Part shown: piece after piece, positions 34,482 through 42,270 of the stretch | How the letters are laid out: each line of letters starts with the position of its first letter | Position numbering within the stretch: the first letter of the stretch is position 1 | NCBI GenBank assembly: GCA_040878005.1 | Contig: JBBDMW010000075.1 | Location: 62,001 to 126,000 of the forward strand | Length of the DNA: 64,000 nucleotides | Source of the DNA: JBBDMW01 sp040878005 | Lineage (GTDB): Bacteria; Chloroflexota; Dehalococcoidia; Lucifugimonadales; Lucifugimonadaceae | Direction of reading: 5' to 3' | Made by a program: the position numbers and the translations under genes | The notes under the pieces: model-generated | What the model was told of the DNA's origin: nothing | Databases searched by the model: none | Seen by the model: only the letters and a program-made list of their open reading frames with translations

Positions 34482-34847
34482 TTAGACGCCGAATGAATCT
34501 CCGCATCCGCACGTCTTCTTGGCGTTGGGGTTCTGGAACTGGAAGCCCTTGCCGTTCAGGCCGTCAGAAAAGTCGAGTACCGTTCCCGCCAGGAATACGA
34601 ACGCCTTCTTGGGAACGTACACCTCAATGCCATTCTGCTTGATGACCTTGTCATCGTCAGACGGCCCGGTGACCATCTCAAGCACATACTGGAGGCCCGA
34701 GCAGCCGCCACCCTTGACCGCCACCTTGAGGCCAAACTGGTCTAGCCCATCGCGTTCCGCGAACTGCCTTACCTTGGCGGCAGCCTTCTCGGTCACCTGG
34801 ATGGTGTTTATGGGGACTGTGTGATTCGGATGAGTCGTAGTCGTCAT
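34482..34847 (-). CDS. A-type iron-sulfur carrier (IscA/ErpA/SufA family)
   Basis: 121 residues. The three ligand cysteines are present: C49 in KGGGCSGLQY and C113/C115 in KTCGCGDSF. The family carries [2Fe-2S]/[4Fe-4S] clusters to target proteins. The N-terminal ~15 residues are Thr-rich and variable. Sequence alone does not separate ErpA, IscA and SufA. Start is ATG with GGGA upstream, facing the divergent cobalamin adenosyltransferase gene. Confidence 0.93.
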   Translation of the reverse strand: MTTTTHPNHTVPINTIQVTEKAAAKVRQFAERDGLDQFGLKVAVKGGGCSGLQYVLEMVTGPSDDDKVIKQNGIEVYVPKKAFVFLAGTVLDFSDGLNGKGFQFQNPNAKKTCGCGDSFGV

Positions 34848-35106
34848 GGTTCCCGTTCGACTTTTCCTGGTTGTTGCCGGGCAGTCTACCTGCCCTACGT
34901 TCCGAACGAGTCGTATCGAGTGACACTTCGAAACCGTCAGGGCACGTTCCGCAACCCGCGTAAAGCGGCCTGTCCGCCATGCCCTGAGATGAATCGCTAA
35001 TCCATGATACCGCGCGACGCAAGCCCGGCGGAGCGATTTCTGGACTTTCGCGCATAATTATCGCGTAAATGGGGTTGGAGGCCAAAGCTGCCGTTCAACA
35101 AATACA

Positions 35107-35772
35107 ATGGCAGGGTTGTCTAAAGGCAAGACGCCAACACCGAACTTCATGGCCTGTCAGTACAGTCGATCAGCGCAACCGGCGATACCCACATTGAAAT
35201 CCATCTACACAAAACGCGGCGACGCAGGGGAAACAGGCCTCCTCTACGGCGGACGTGTGTTGAAGACCGACCCACGGGTGGAAGCTTACGGATCAAGCGA
35301 CGAGGCCGTCTCAGCCCTGGGCCTGTCCCGCGCGCTCTCTGGTGACGAGTGGATCAAGGGCCAGATCATGCAGTTGCAACGTGATCTCTTTGTGGTGGGC
35401 GCTGAACTTGCCACAGACCGCGAATCGTATGCACTGCTCCAGAAGCACTTTTCAACCGTCACCCCCGGCATGACAGACAGGCTGGAAACCATCATCGACA
35501 AGATCACAGGTGAGATTGAACTTCCACGGTCGTTCATCATCCCCGGCGCGTCGGCCGCTTCCGCCGCCATGGATCTGGCACGTACAGCCGTACGCCGCAC
35601 CGAGCGGGCCGTCGTGGCCCTCCAGCAGGCCGGGGAACTGGAGAACCCAGAGATCATCCGGTACCTGAACCGGCTCTCAGACTGCTTGTTCATGATCGCC
35701 AGGTATGAGGACCGGGCGCTGCCGTTCGACGCCCTGACCGGCGATGCCGGGACAACCGGGGGGCAGGCATAG
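35107..35772 (+). CDS. Cob(I)alamin adenosyltransferase, PduO type
   Basis: Up to 221 residues. The family motif appears as SIYTKRGDAGETGLLYGGRV near residue 32, with EAYGSSDEAVSALGLSRAL, RTAVRRTERAVV and YLNRLSDCLFMIARYE. It makes adenosylcobalamin from ATP and reduced corrinoid. Members normally begin just before IYTK, so the true start may be TTG at 35194, or ATG at 35149; none has a clear ribosome-binding site. Its stop abuts the hisH ATG without a gap, tying it to the his operon. Confidence 0.93.
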   Translation: MAGLSKGKTPTPNFMACQYSRSAQPAIPTLKSIYTKRGDAGETGLLYGGRVLKTDPRVEAYGSSDEAVSALGLSRALSGDEWIKGQIMQLQRDLFVVGAELATDRESYALLQKHFSTVTPGMTDRLETIIDKITGEIELPRSFIIPGASAASAAMDLARTAVRRTERAVVALQQAGELENPEIIRYLNRLSDCLFMIARYEDRALPFDALTGDAGTTGGQA

Positions 35773-36438
35773 ATGCCGGGTGCACGCATAGCCATCATCA
35801 ACACGCGGGCGGCCAACCTCCACAGCGTCTCGAAGGCACTGGAGAAAGTTGGCGCAAACGCCGCCGTCACATCTGACCCCGTAGAGCTCGCCGCCGCCGA
35901 TGCAGCTGTACTCCCTGGAGTTGGCGCCAGCGATGCCGCGCTACGGGCCTTGAAGACCCAGGGGCTAACGGCCACGGTCAGAGACTTCGCAGCGTCGGGC
36001 CGGCCGCTCCTGTGCGTCTGCCTGGGCATGCAAATCCTGTTCGATCGCTCGGAAGAAGGTGAACTGCCCGGCCTCGGCATAATGCCAGGTGAAGTGAAGC
36101 TGTTTCCCCCAGATCTCGCTGACGCCCAGGGACATAGACTCAAGGTGCCCCACATGGGCTGGAACTCTGTTCAGTTCACAGGCGAAATTTCAGAACGCCA
36201 CCCGGCATTTGCTGACATTCCCCAGGACACCCACTTCTACTTCGTGCATTCATACCACTGCGTGCCTGCGAACTCCTCGGACACTGCCGCCACGGCGGAC
36301 TATGGCGTTCAGGTATGCGCGGCGGTTGTGCGGGACAACGTGGTCGGCACCCAGTTCCATCCCGAAAAAAGCGGTGACATGGGACTGGCGATATACAGCA
36401 ACTTCACCCGCCACGCAGCGGCAGCCGCAGCACGATAG
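35773..36438 (+). CDS. hisH: Imidazole glycerol phosphate synthase glutaminase subunit HisH
   Basis: 221 residues, class I glutamine amidotransferase. Nucleophile region LLCVCLGMQILFDRSEEG, and FHPEKS with catalytic His/Glu, are intact. PHMGWNSVQ and HFYFVHSYHC are HisH signatures. The N-terminal motif usually written YGxGNLxSV reads NTRAANLHSV, a mild divergence. It supplies ammonia to HisF, encoded about 1.6 kb downstream. It begins right at the stop of the adenosyltransferase gene. Confidence 0.94.
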   Translation: MPGARIAIINTRAANLHSVSKALEKVGANAAVTSDPVELAAADAAVLPGVGASDAALRALKTQGLTATVRDFAASGRPLLCVCLGMQILFDRSEEGELPGLGIMPGEVKLFPPDLADAQGHRLKVPHMGWNSVQFTGEISERHPAFADIPQDTHFYFVHSYHCVPANSSDTAATADYGVQVCAAVVRDNVVGTQFHPEKSGDMGLAIYSNFTRHAAAAAAR

Positions 36439-36459
36439 CGGCTGTTTGGAGACTTCTTG

Positions 36460-37188
36460 ATGCAGGTAGTACCGGCCATAGATCTACGCGGCGGCAAGTG
36501 CGTACGCCTCCACCAGGGCGACTACAACCGCGAGACGGTGTTCGCCGACGACCCGGTCGCCACAGGCCGCAGGTGGGTGGGTGCCGGGGCTGAGCGACTG
36601 CACATCGTTGACCTGGACGGGGCGCGTGACGGTGTGCGCGCCAACGCCGCTGCGGTTGAGGCCCTGGTGCGGGACACAAACGTGCCGGTTCAGCTTGGAG
36701 GCGGAATACGAACCGCAGAAGATGCGGCCAGGATGCTGGCCATGGGCGTGGACCGAGTGATCTTCGGCACTGCGGCCATCGAAGCCCCCGGCGAAGTCGA
36801 ACGGGCCGTGCAGGCCCACGGCGCAGGACACGTTATGGTCAGTGTCGACGCGCTGGACGGCTTGGTGCAGACACGCGGCTGGACTGAAAAATCCTCTATC
36901 CGCGCCATAGACCTTATGAACATGATGGTGGAACGGGGCGTGGAACGGTTCATGTATACCGACATATCCCGTGATGGCACACTGTCCCATCCAAACTTTG
37001 ATTCGGTAGCCGGGATACTTGCCAGTTTGCGTTACCCTATAGTTGTGGCCGGTGGAGTCGCCACAGTGGAAGATCTGGTCCAACTGGCGGAAATGGGCGT
37101 GGAGGCAGCAATCACCGGCACAGCCATATATTCGGGTGCGTTGGATCTGCAGCGTGCCATTCGTGAAGTCAAATCCGTCAAATGTTAA
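36460..37188 (+). CDS. hisA: Phosphoribosylformimino-AICAR ribotide isomerase HisA
   Basis: About 242 residues, TIM barrel. PAIDLRGGKCVRLHQGDYN opens it with the catalytic aspartate; VQLGGGIRTAEDA and DISRDGTLSHPN are phosphate-binding and second-half signatures, with ITGTAIYSG at the C-terminal phosphate site. ATG at 36460 is preferred over TTG at 36457 because GGAG lies eight bases upstream. It converts ProFAR to PRFAR for HisF/HisH. Confidence 0.94.
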   Translation: MQVVPAIDLRGGKCVRLHQGDYNRETVFADDPVATGRRWVGAGAERLHIVDLDGARDGVRANAAAVEALVRDTNVPVQLGGGIRTAEDAARMLAMGVDRVIFGTAAIEAPGEVERAVQAHGAGHVMVSVDALDGLVQTRGWTEKSSIRAIDLMNMMVERGVERFMYTDISRDGTLSHPNFDSVAGILASLRYPIVVAGGVATVEDLVQLAEMGVEAAITGTAIYSGALDLQRAIREVKSVKC

Positions 37189-37400
37189 TGTCCCGGGCAG
37201 CGCATTTGGAGCGACGCCACAGCCGCTGATGCTGCTGCACCGCCCTCTTAGGTTCGACAACAGCCCACGTTGTCAGTTGCCGGACCCACGAATGGCTGTG
37301 CCATTTTGGCGGAAATCCCACGTAGTCCACGCCATGCAATGGCCTTGACTACGTACACTGGAAATAAATCAAGTACTGGTGATCATCGAGAGGCCTGTAG

Positions 37401-37985
37401 ATGCCAACAAAGTTCCCGGTTAAACGCGCAGAAGATCTCCTTAACCCGAAACTTAACGAGACCATAGACCCGCAATCCATCATCTCGCTCATACCAATAC
37501 GTCCCTACGATGTATTGGGCGACATCGGCTCGGGCCCCGGTTACCTCAGCATACCGCTGGCCAAGTACGCCTACGGCGGGAAACTCTATGCCATAGATGT
37601 GCAGGAAGGCATGCTGGACATCGTGAAGGAGCGGGCCAAAGCATCGCGCCTCAGCAACGTGGAAACCGTCGTCTCCAAGGAGAACGCCATCCCTCTGGAT
37701 GACGGCATCCTGGACGGGGTCATGATGTCCGGTGTCCTCAACGAAGCCACCAAGCCGGCGGCCCTGCTCAAGGAAGTACACAGGCTTCTGCGCAAGGGCG
37801 GCTGGGCGGCAATCATTGAGTGGCTCCCGGTGGAAGGCAAAGATGGGAAACCGGAATACGGTCCGCCCGCAGCGCGGCGCGTCAAGGGTGAGGATTTCAT
37901 TGAGATGGCGATTGAGGCAGGGCTGCGCCGGGTAACTCACCGCTCACTCGATAGCCACCACTATCTCGTCGTCCTCAGCAAGTAA
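37401..37985 (+). CDS. Class I SAM-dependent methyltransferase within the his cluster
   Basis: 194 residues. SAM fold: LGDIGSGPGYLSIPLAKYAY (motif I), LYAIDVQEGMLDIV (motif II), LLKEVHRLLRKGGWAAIIEW (post-core). GAGAGG lies seven bases before the ATG. It sits between hisA (212-base gap) and hisF (14-base gap), so it is probably cotranscribed with hisF, yet no methylation belongs to histidine synthesis. It may be a UbiE-like or housekeeping enzyme; the substrate is unknown. Confidence 0.82.
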   Translation: MPTKFPVKRAEDLLNPKLNETIDPQSIISLIPIRPYDVLGDIGSGPGYLSIPLAKYAYGGKLYAIDVQEGMLDIVKERAKASRLSNVETVVSKENAIPLDDGILDGVMMSGVLNEATKPAALLKEVHRLLRKGGWAAIIEWLPVEGKDGKPEYGPPAARRVKGEDFIEMAIEAGLRRVTHRSLDSHHYLVVLSK

Positions 37986-37999
37986 CGGAACACTCATCA

Positions 38000-38806
38000 A
38001 TGTTGACGCGCCGGATCATTCCGTGCCTGGACGTTGACGCGGGCCGCGTGGTCAAAGGCGTCAGCTTCGTGGACATCCGCGATGCTGGCGACCCCGCTGA
38101 ACTGGCTTCCCTCTATGACCGTGAAGGCGCAGATGAGCTTGTCTTCCTGGACATCACCGCCAGTTCTGACGGACGGGAAACCATGGTGGACGTGGTCCGG
38201 CGCGTATCCTCACAGGTCTTCATCCCTCTGACGGTCGGTGGCGGTATCCGGTCGGTGGAAGACATGCGGCTCATGCTGGAGGCAGGGGCCGACAAGATAG
38301 CCGTGAATACAGCAGCCGTGAACAACCCGGCGCTGATCGAGAAAGGCGCCCGTGAATTCGGATCGCAGTGCATCGTCCTTGCGATGGACGTGAAGAAAGT
38401 CGCAACTCCAGCACGGCTCAAGATCGAGGGTGAACCTCCACAGTTGGCAGAAGCCCCATGGCAGGTTTTCACGCACGGAGGCCGCAGGCCCACCGCGCTG
38501 GACCCCATCAAGTGGGGCCGCCTGGCAGCAGACATGGGCGCAGGCGAGCTCCTGGTCACAAGCATGGACGCTGACGGCCAAAAGGCCGGATATGACCTCC
38601 CGTTGCTTTCCGCGATTTCAGATAGCGTGCGAATTCCCGTAATAGCCAGCGGTGGCGCCGGCCGCCTCGAGCACATGCATGATGCCCTGACCGTGGGCAG
38701 ATCTGACGCCGTGCTGGCGGCAAGCATCTTCCACTTTGGCGAGATACGCATCGCTGAAGTAAAGTCATACCTTGCTGAACGGGGGCTGCCCGTCAGACAG
38801 TCCTGA
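38000..38806 (+). CDS. hisF: Imidazole glycerol phosphate synthase cyclase subunit HisF
   Basis: 268 residues, TIM barrel: RIIPCLDVDAGRVVKGVSF with catalytic Asp, PLTVGGGIRSVEDM, and TSMDADGQKAGYDLPL with the second catalytic Asp; IASGGAGRLEHM is the phosphate site. With HisH it makes imidazole glycerol phosphate and AICAR. It is slightly longer than usual because of an insertion (KVATPARLKIEGEPPQLAEA) around residues 133-152. Confidence 0.94.
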   Translation: MLTRRIIPCLDVDAGRVVKGVSFVDIRDAGDPAELASLYDREGADELVFLDITASSDGRETMVDVVRRVSSQVFIPLTVGGGIRSVEDMRLMLEAGADKIAVNTAAVNNPALIEKGAREFGSQCIVLAMDVKKVATPARLKIEGEPPQLAEAPWQVFTHGGRRPTALDPIKWGRLAADMGAGELLVTSMDADGQKAGYDLPLLSAISDSVRIPVIASGGAGRLEHMHDALTVGRSDAVLAASIFHFGEIRIAEVKSYLAERGLPVRQS

Positions 38807-38812
38807 CCATGC

Positions 38813-38834
38813 CCTGTTGATGCTCATCAACAGG
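38813..38834 (+). repeat. Perfect 10-bp inverted repeat just after hisF
   Basis: CCTGTTGATG and CATCAACAGG are separated by two bases, beginning seven bases after the hisF stop, and followed by CACTTTCC. It could form a hairpin in the hisF transcript end, or be a protein-binding dyad upstream of the HAD gene. The short T-run makes it a weak terminator at best. Confidence 0.55.
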
Positions 38835-38863
38835 CACTTTCCGCGGAGCTACGTCCAAGTCAA

Positions 38864-39604
38864 ATGGCAACCTTGAATATCAAATACCTTCGTAAGCCTG
38901 AACTCATCGCATTTGATTGCTACCGCACTCTTTTCAGCAACGACCCTTCGGATTGGGAAATCACGTTCGGCGAGATATCCCGGGACCAGGGCTTGCCGTT
39001 CACAGGTCCGGAGCTGTGGACGCTGTGGCGAAAGTACGAAACGCAGTTCAGGGCCAACCGCACGAACCTTGACGATCCCGCAAATAGCCCGCCTTTTAAG
39101 CCTTACGAGTTGGCATGGACAAGCTGCTTTGAGAAGGTGTTCGCTGACGCCGGGGTAACAGGTGATGCAGCCCTCGCCGGTCGCAGATCAGTTGAGCATA
39201 TGGCCTGCCGCCCGGCGTTTCCCGAAACGGTCGAGGCGCTACGGGGGCTGGAGGGCCGTGTGAAACTGGCGGTCTTTTCGAATGCCGACGAGGCATTCTT
39301 GCGCCCTCTCGTAGACGCCACCGGCGTGAAATGGGACCTGGTGGCCAGTTCGGAGTCGTCCAAGGTCTACAAGCCGGCTGAGGCCGCATTCCGGCATATC
39401 CTTGACATGCTCAGCGTTGACCCCAGGGACGCGTGGTACGTCGGCGACCATCTCTTCGACGATGTGCTCGGCGCTCATCGCACCGGTATGACCACCGTGT
39501 GGATCAACCGCACCGGCAATCCATGTGACAGCGAACCAGCGCCAGACGTGGAGATCACCGACCTGCGGGAACTATCTACTTTGCTTGACCACGCAACTAC
39601 GTGA
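38864..39604 (+). CDS. HAD-superfamily hydrolase, haloacid dehalogenase-like
   Basis: 246 residues. Motif I is AFDCYRTLFS (nucleophile D18, followed by Tyr at +2), motif II VFSNADEA, motif III lysine K170 in KVYKPAEAAF, and motif IV WYVGDHLFDDVLGAHRTGM. The D-x-Y form of motif I is that of 2-haloacid dehalogenases; HAD phosphatases usually have D-x-D. It lies between hisF and hisIE, so a histidinol-phosphatase role is tempting, but the missing second Asp argues against it. Confidence 0.82.
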   Translation: MATLNIKYLRKPELIAFDCYRTLFSNDPSDWEITFGEISRDQGLPFTGPELWTLWRKYETQFRANRTNLDDPANSPPFKPYELAWTSCFEKVFADAGVTGDAALAGRRSVEHMACRPAFPETVEALRGLEGRVKLAVFSNADEAFLRPLVDATGVKWDLVASSESSKVYKPAEAAFRHILDMLSVDPRDAWYVGDHLFDDVLGAHRTGMTTVWINRTGNPCDSEPAPDVEITDLRELSTLLDHATT

Positions 39605-39669
39605 CCCTTGGTACAACCCGGCGCATTACCCTCCGCCAAGTCTACTCAACCACACCTGGAGCCAATCAG

Positions 39670-40299
39670 ATGTTCCGATTCGATGATCGTGGCCTGATCC
39701 CCGCCGTGGTTCAGGATGCAGGCACCGGGCGCGTCCTCACACTGGCGTACATGAACCGGGAAGCGCTGGAGCTCACCCTCCGCGGCCCTGACGTATGGTT
39801 CTACAGCCGAAGCAGGGCCGAGCTATGGCACAAGGGCGAGACGTCCGGCAACTATCTCAAGGTTGATGAAGTGGCGCCGGACTGCGATGGCGACGCCGTG
39901 CTGGTGAAAGTCAACCCCACCGGTCCCGCCTGCCACACAGGCGAAGACTCCTGCTTCTACTCTCCCGCGGTCTCCAAAGAAGCCCTTGGGCAACCGGACG
40001 CCGTGACCCAGGCGGTCGGCCCCGGAGTGCTGGCAGAGCTTTATGCCGTAATTGAAGACAGGCGTCGGCAGCGGCCGGAGGGCTCATACACAACCCGGAT
40101 GTTTGAGGAAGGCGTGCCGAGGATCGCCCAGAAGGTGGTTGAGGAAGCCGGCGAGGTCGCCATTGCGGCACTCACCAAGCCACAGGAAGAGCTGGCCTCA
40201 GAGCTTTCTGACGCCCTGTACCACGCCCTGGTGCTGCTGTCGGCCACGGGCGTATCGCCGGACGCTGTATGGACGGAATTGCAACGCCGGCGAGGTTAA
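39670..40299 (+). CDS. hisIE: Bifunctional phosphoribosyl-AMP cyclohydrolase/phosphoribosyl-ATP pyrophosphatase HisIE
   Basis: About 209 residues. HisI domain first: VLTLAYMNREALELTL, WFYSRSRAELWHKGETSGN, and the metal site DCDGDAVLVKV then GPACHTGEDSCF. The HisE domain follows from about residue 118: PEGSYTTRMFEEGVPRIAQK, EEAGEVAIAAL and SDALYHALVLL. Fusion of the two is common. The frame is open from 39601; ATG at 39670 is chosen for GGAG eight bases upstream and the usual FRFDDRGLIPAV start. It catalyses steps 2 and 3 of histidine synthesis. Confidence 0.93.
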   Translation: MFRFDDRGLIPAVVQDAGTGRVLTLAYMNREALELTLRGPDVWFYSRSRAELWHKGETSGNYLKVDEVAPDCDGDAVLVKVNPTGPACHTGEDSCFYSPAVSKEALGQPDAVTQAVGPGVLAELYAVIEDRRRQRPEGSYTTRMFEEGVPRIAQKVVEEAGEVAIAALTKPQEELASELSDALYHALVLLSATGVSPDAVWTELQRRRG

Positions 40300-40307
40300 G
40301 AAGTCGT

Positions 40308-41279
40308 CTACGCCTCGCGGGACTGCACGCTGGCAGTCTCGCCGGGTGCCAGTTCGGCCGCCGCTGAATCCATCTCCAGGGCATGATCCATAGCGTCAAT
40401 CGCCACTTCGATCATGCTGTTGTCAGGATCGCGGGTCGTCAGGTCCTGCAATAGCAGGTTCGGGGCGTTAAACATGCGGACAGCCAGGTTGCCCTGGTGG
40501 AGTCCACCGAACCTGATGAGCTCATAGCTGATGGACGCGATGACCGGTATCAGAACAATCCTGGACGCCACCAGGAACCAGAACGGGTCACGCGGCAGCA
40601 GTATGAACGCAACTATGGAAACCAGGACCACGGTCATGAGAAATGACGTGCCGCAACGTGGGTGCGCCTTGGGGAACCGGCGAACTGAGTCCACTGTCAG
40701 GGGCGCTCCCGCCTCGTGGGCGGCCACCGTCATGTGCTCCGCGCCGTGGTATCCAAACACGCGCTGGATGTCTGACATCCGCCCTATCAGCCAGATATAG
40801 CCAATAAACAGGGCCAGCCTGAATACACCCTCCATCACGTTCGCCATGAACGCTGATGCGCCTATGGCCTCAACTCCGCTCGAAGCGAACAGCGGCACCA
40901 TGAAGAACAGGATTATGCCCAGCCCCAGCGACATGGTCAGCATCACCGCCATGCCAACGGAACTCATCTGGCTGGGCGCTTCCTTGCCTTCTTCCGGCTC
41001 TTCCTCGGCAGCCTCGTTGGCCGAAAGGGTGAGCGCCTTCATTCCCACCAGCAGCGTCTCCAGCAGGACCAGCACTCCACGTACAATCGGCAACTGCCGG
41101 GCGCGACTGTTCGCCCAGGACTCCAGGGGAAGGCTGCGGCGCGCGATGGTTCCGTCCATCTTGCGAACGGATACGGCCGCCCGGGTGCTGCCGCGTATCA
41201 TCACGCCTTCAATGACAGCCTGGCCTCCGTAGAGGACTCGCTTTGACTTTGGCGCCGCTGCGGCCTGTTGAGCACTCAT
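40308..41279 (-). CDS. DUF1385 family membrane protein
   Basis: About 323 residues. The DUF1385 signature is clear: YGGQAVIEGVMIRGSTRAAV, followed by VRGVLVLLETLLVGMKAL, then FGYHGAEHMTVAAHEAGAP, HPRCGTSFLM and a final amphipathic tail. Several membrane helices occur (about 105-215). Function is unknown; the gene is often found beside rpmE and prfA, as here next to rpmE. ATG at 41279 is chosen over a frame open to 41318. Confidence 0.88.
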   Translation of the reverse strand: MSAQQAAAAPKSKRVLYGGQAVIEGVMIRGSTRAAVSVRKMDGTIARRSLPLESWANSRARQLPIVRGVLVLLETLLVGMKALTLSANEAAEEEPEEGKEAPSQMSSVGMAVMLTMSLGLGIILFFMVPLFASSGVEAIGASAFMANVMEGVFRLALFIGYIWLIGRMSDIQRVFGYHGAEHMTVAAHEAGAPLTVDSVRRFPKAHPRCGTSFLMTVVLVSIVAFILLPRDPFWFLVASRIVLIPVIASISYELIRFGGLHQGNLAVRMFNAPNLLLQDLTTRDPDNSMIEVAIDAMDHALEMDSAAAELAPGETASVQSREA

Positions 41280-41280
41280 A

Positions 41281-41311
41281 TAAACAAAAGGGGCGCCCTT
41301 GCAGGCGCCCC
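41281..41311 (-). terminator. Intrinsic terminator after rpmE
   Basis: On the - strand a perfect 8-bp stem GGGGCGCC/GGCGCCCC (41290-41311, 6-base loop) is followed by TTTTGTTTA. It lies between the L31 stop and the DUF1385 start, ending the ribosomal-protein transcript. Confidence 0.85.
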
Positions 41312-41331
41312 GTACCAAATTACAGCCTCAA

Positions 41332-41547
41332 TTAGCTCTTGTTCTGGCCCAGGCCGTAGCGCCGCATCATGCGCTCCACGCGGCCTTCAGTGTCAACAAT
41401 GCGCTGCTCGCCAGTCCAAAACGGGTGGCACTGGGCGCATACCTCCACACGCAACTCCTTGCGCGTGGAACCTACCGTCCAGCTATTTCCACAAACACAT
41501 TGAACCTGTGCATTGGGATAGTAAGTCGGGTGTATCTCGGCCTTCAT
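41332..41547 (-). CDS. rpmE: 50S ribosomal protein L31
   Basis: 71 residues: MKAEIHPTYYPNAQVQCVCG, with zinc-binding cysteines C17/C19 and C37/C40 (VCAQCHPFWTGEQR). It is the zinc-containing form of bL31. It follows rpmA by 27 bases and ends at a strong terminator. Length is normal. Confidence 0.96.
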   Translation of the reverse strand: MKAEIHPTYYPNAQVQCVCGNSWTVGSTRKELRVEVCAQCHPFWTGEQRIVDTEGRVERMMRRYGLGQNKS

Positions 41548-41574
41548 GATCTCTCCGAACGTTGCACGCGGCCT

Positions 41575-41832
41575 TTAGGCCACGGGCTGAACATTAACCC
41601 TGCGGCGGTTCTGTGTGGCGAAGTCGAAGTTCACGTGGCCGTCCACAAGGGCAAAGAGTGTGTGATCGCGGCCAATGCCCACGTTGGCGCCTGGATGAAA
41701 GCGCGTGCCACGCTGGCGGACAATTATGGAGCCTGCAGTCACGGCCTCCCCGCCAAACGCCTTCACGCCCAGGCGTTGCCCTGGACTGTCTCGGCCGTTG
41801 CGGGACGTGCCACTGCCCTTCTTGTGAGCCAT
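41575..41832 (-). CDS. rpmA: 50S ribosomal protein L27
   Basis: 85 residues: MAHKKGSGTSRNGRDSPGQR, then LGVKAFGGEAVTAGSIIVRQ and GTRFHPGANVGIGRDHTLFA. It begins directly with AHKKG, so no N-terminal peptide needs to be removed as in Firmicutes. It lies between rplU and rpmE, 36 bases after rplU. Confidence 0.97.
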   Translation of the reverse strand: MAHKKGSGTSRNGRDSPGQRLGVKAFGGEAVTAGSIIVRQRGTRFHPGANVGIGRDHTLFALVDGHVNFDFATQNRRRVNVQPVA

Positions 41833-41868
41833 ATCAATATCCTCGCTGGTTCAGACGTGAACCATAAT

Positions 41869-42189
41869 CTAACTGGCGGCGATCTCTTTGATCGTCACAG
41901 CAGTGAACGGCTGCCGGTGCCCGTTCTTGACCCGGTTACGGGTCTTGTTCTTGTACTTGAATATCGTGACCTTGGGGGCGCGGTCATGCCCGGCGATCTC
42001 GCCGACTACCTTCGCACCGTCCAGCGTGGGCGAACCCACTGTCACGCTGCCGTCCACTGAAGCAAGAAGCACGTCTGCGAAAGCGATCTCCTCGCCAACT
42101 TCGCCCTGGAGCTTCTCCACTTCAATTATGTCGCCCTGGCGGACACGGTACTGCTTCCCGCCAGTTGAGATTATCGCGTAGTCTGTCAT
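41869..42189 (-). CDS. rplU: 50S ribosomal protein L21
   Basis: 106 residues: MTDYAIISTGGKQYRVRQGD, VEKLQGEVGEEIAF and KYKNKTRNRVKNGHRQPFTA, a complete bL21. AAAGG lies seven bases before the ATG. First gene of the rplU-rpmA-rpmE operon. Confidence 0.97.
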   Translation of the reverse strand: MTDYAIISTGGKQYRVRQGDIIEVEKLQGEVGEEIAFADVLLASVDGSVTVGSPTLDGAKVVGEIAGHDRAPKVTIFKYKNKTRNRVKNGHRQPFTAVTIKEIAAS

Positions 42190-42210
42190 TTTTAGCCTTT
42201 CAACCTATCT

Positions 42211-42240
42211 ATGTTACTGACCAATCACACATTTGGTCAA
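42211..42240 (-). promoter_or_regulatory. rplU operon promoter with embedded palindrome
   Basis: On the - strand, -35 TTGACC (42235-42240) and -10 TAACAT (42211-42216) are 18 bases apart, about 21 bases before the L21 start codon region. A 7-bp inverted repeat TGACCAA-N8-TTGGTCA (42218-42239) fills the space between and overlaps the -35 box, the position expected of a repressor operator. Confidence 0.55.
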
Positions 42241-42270
42241 TTGGATGAGGGTGGATAAAGTACCTCGTTT

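Noticed and set aside
34990..35193. A possible cobalamin riboswitch before the adenosyltransferase gene
   Set aside because: I looked for the B12-box pattern and the expected stem array and did not find them.
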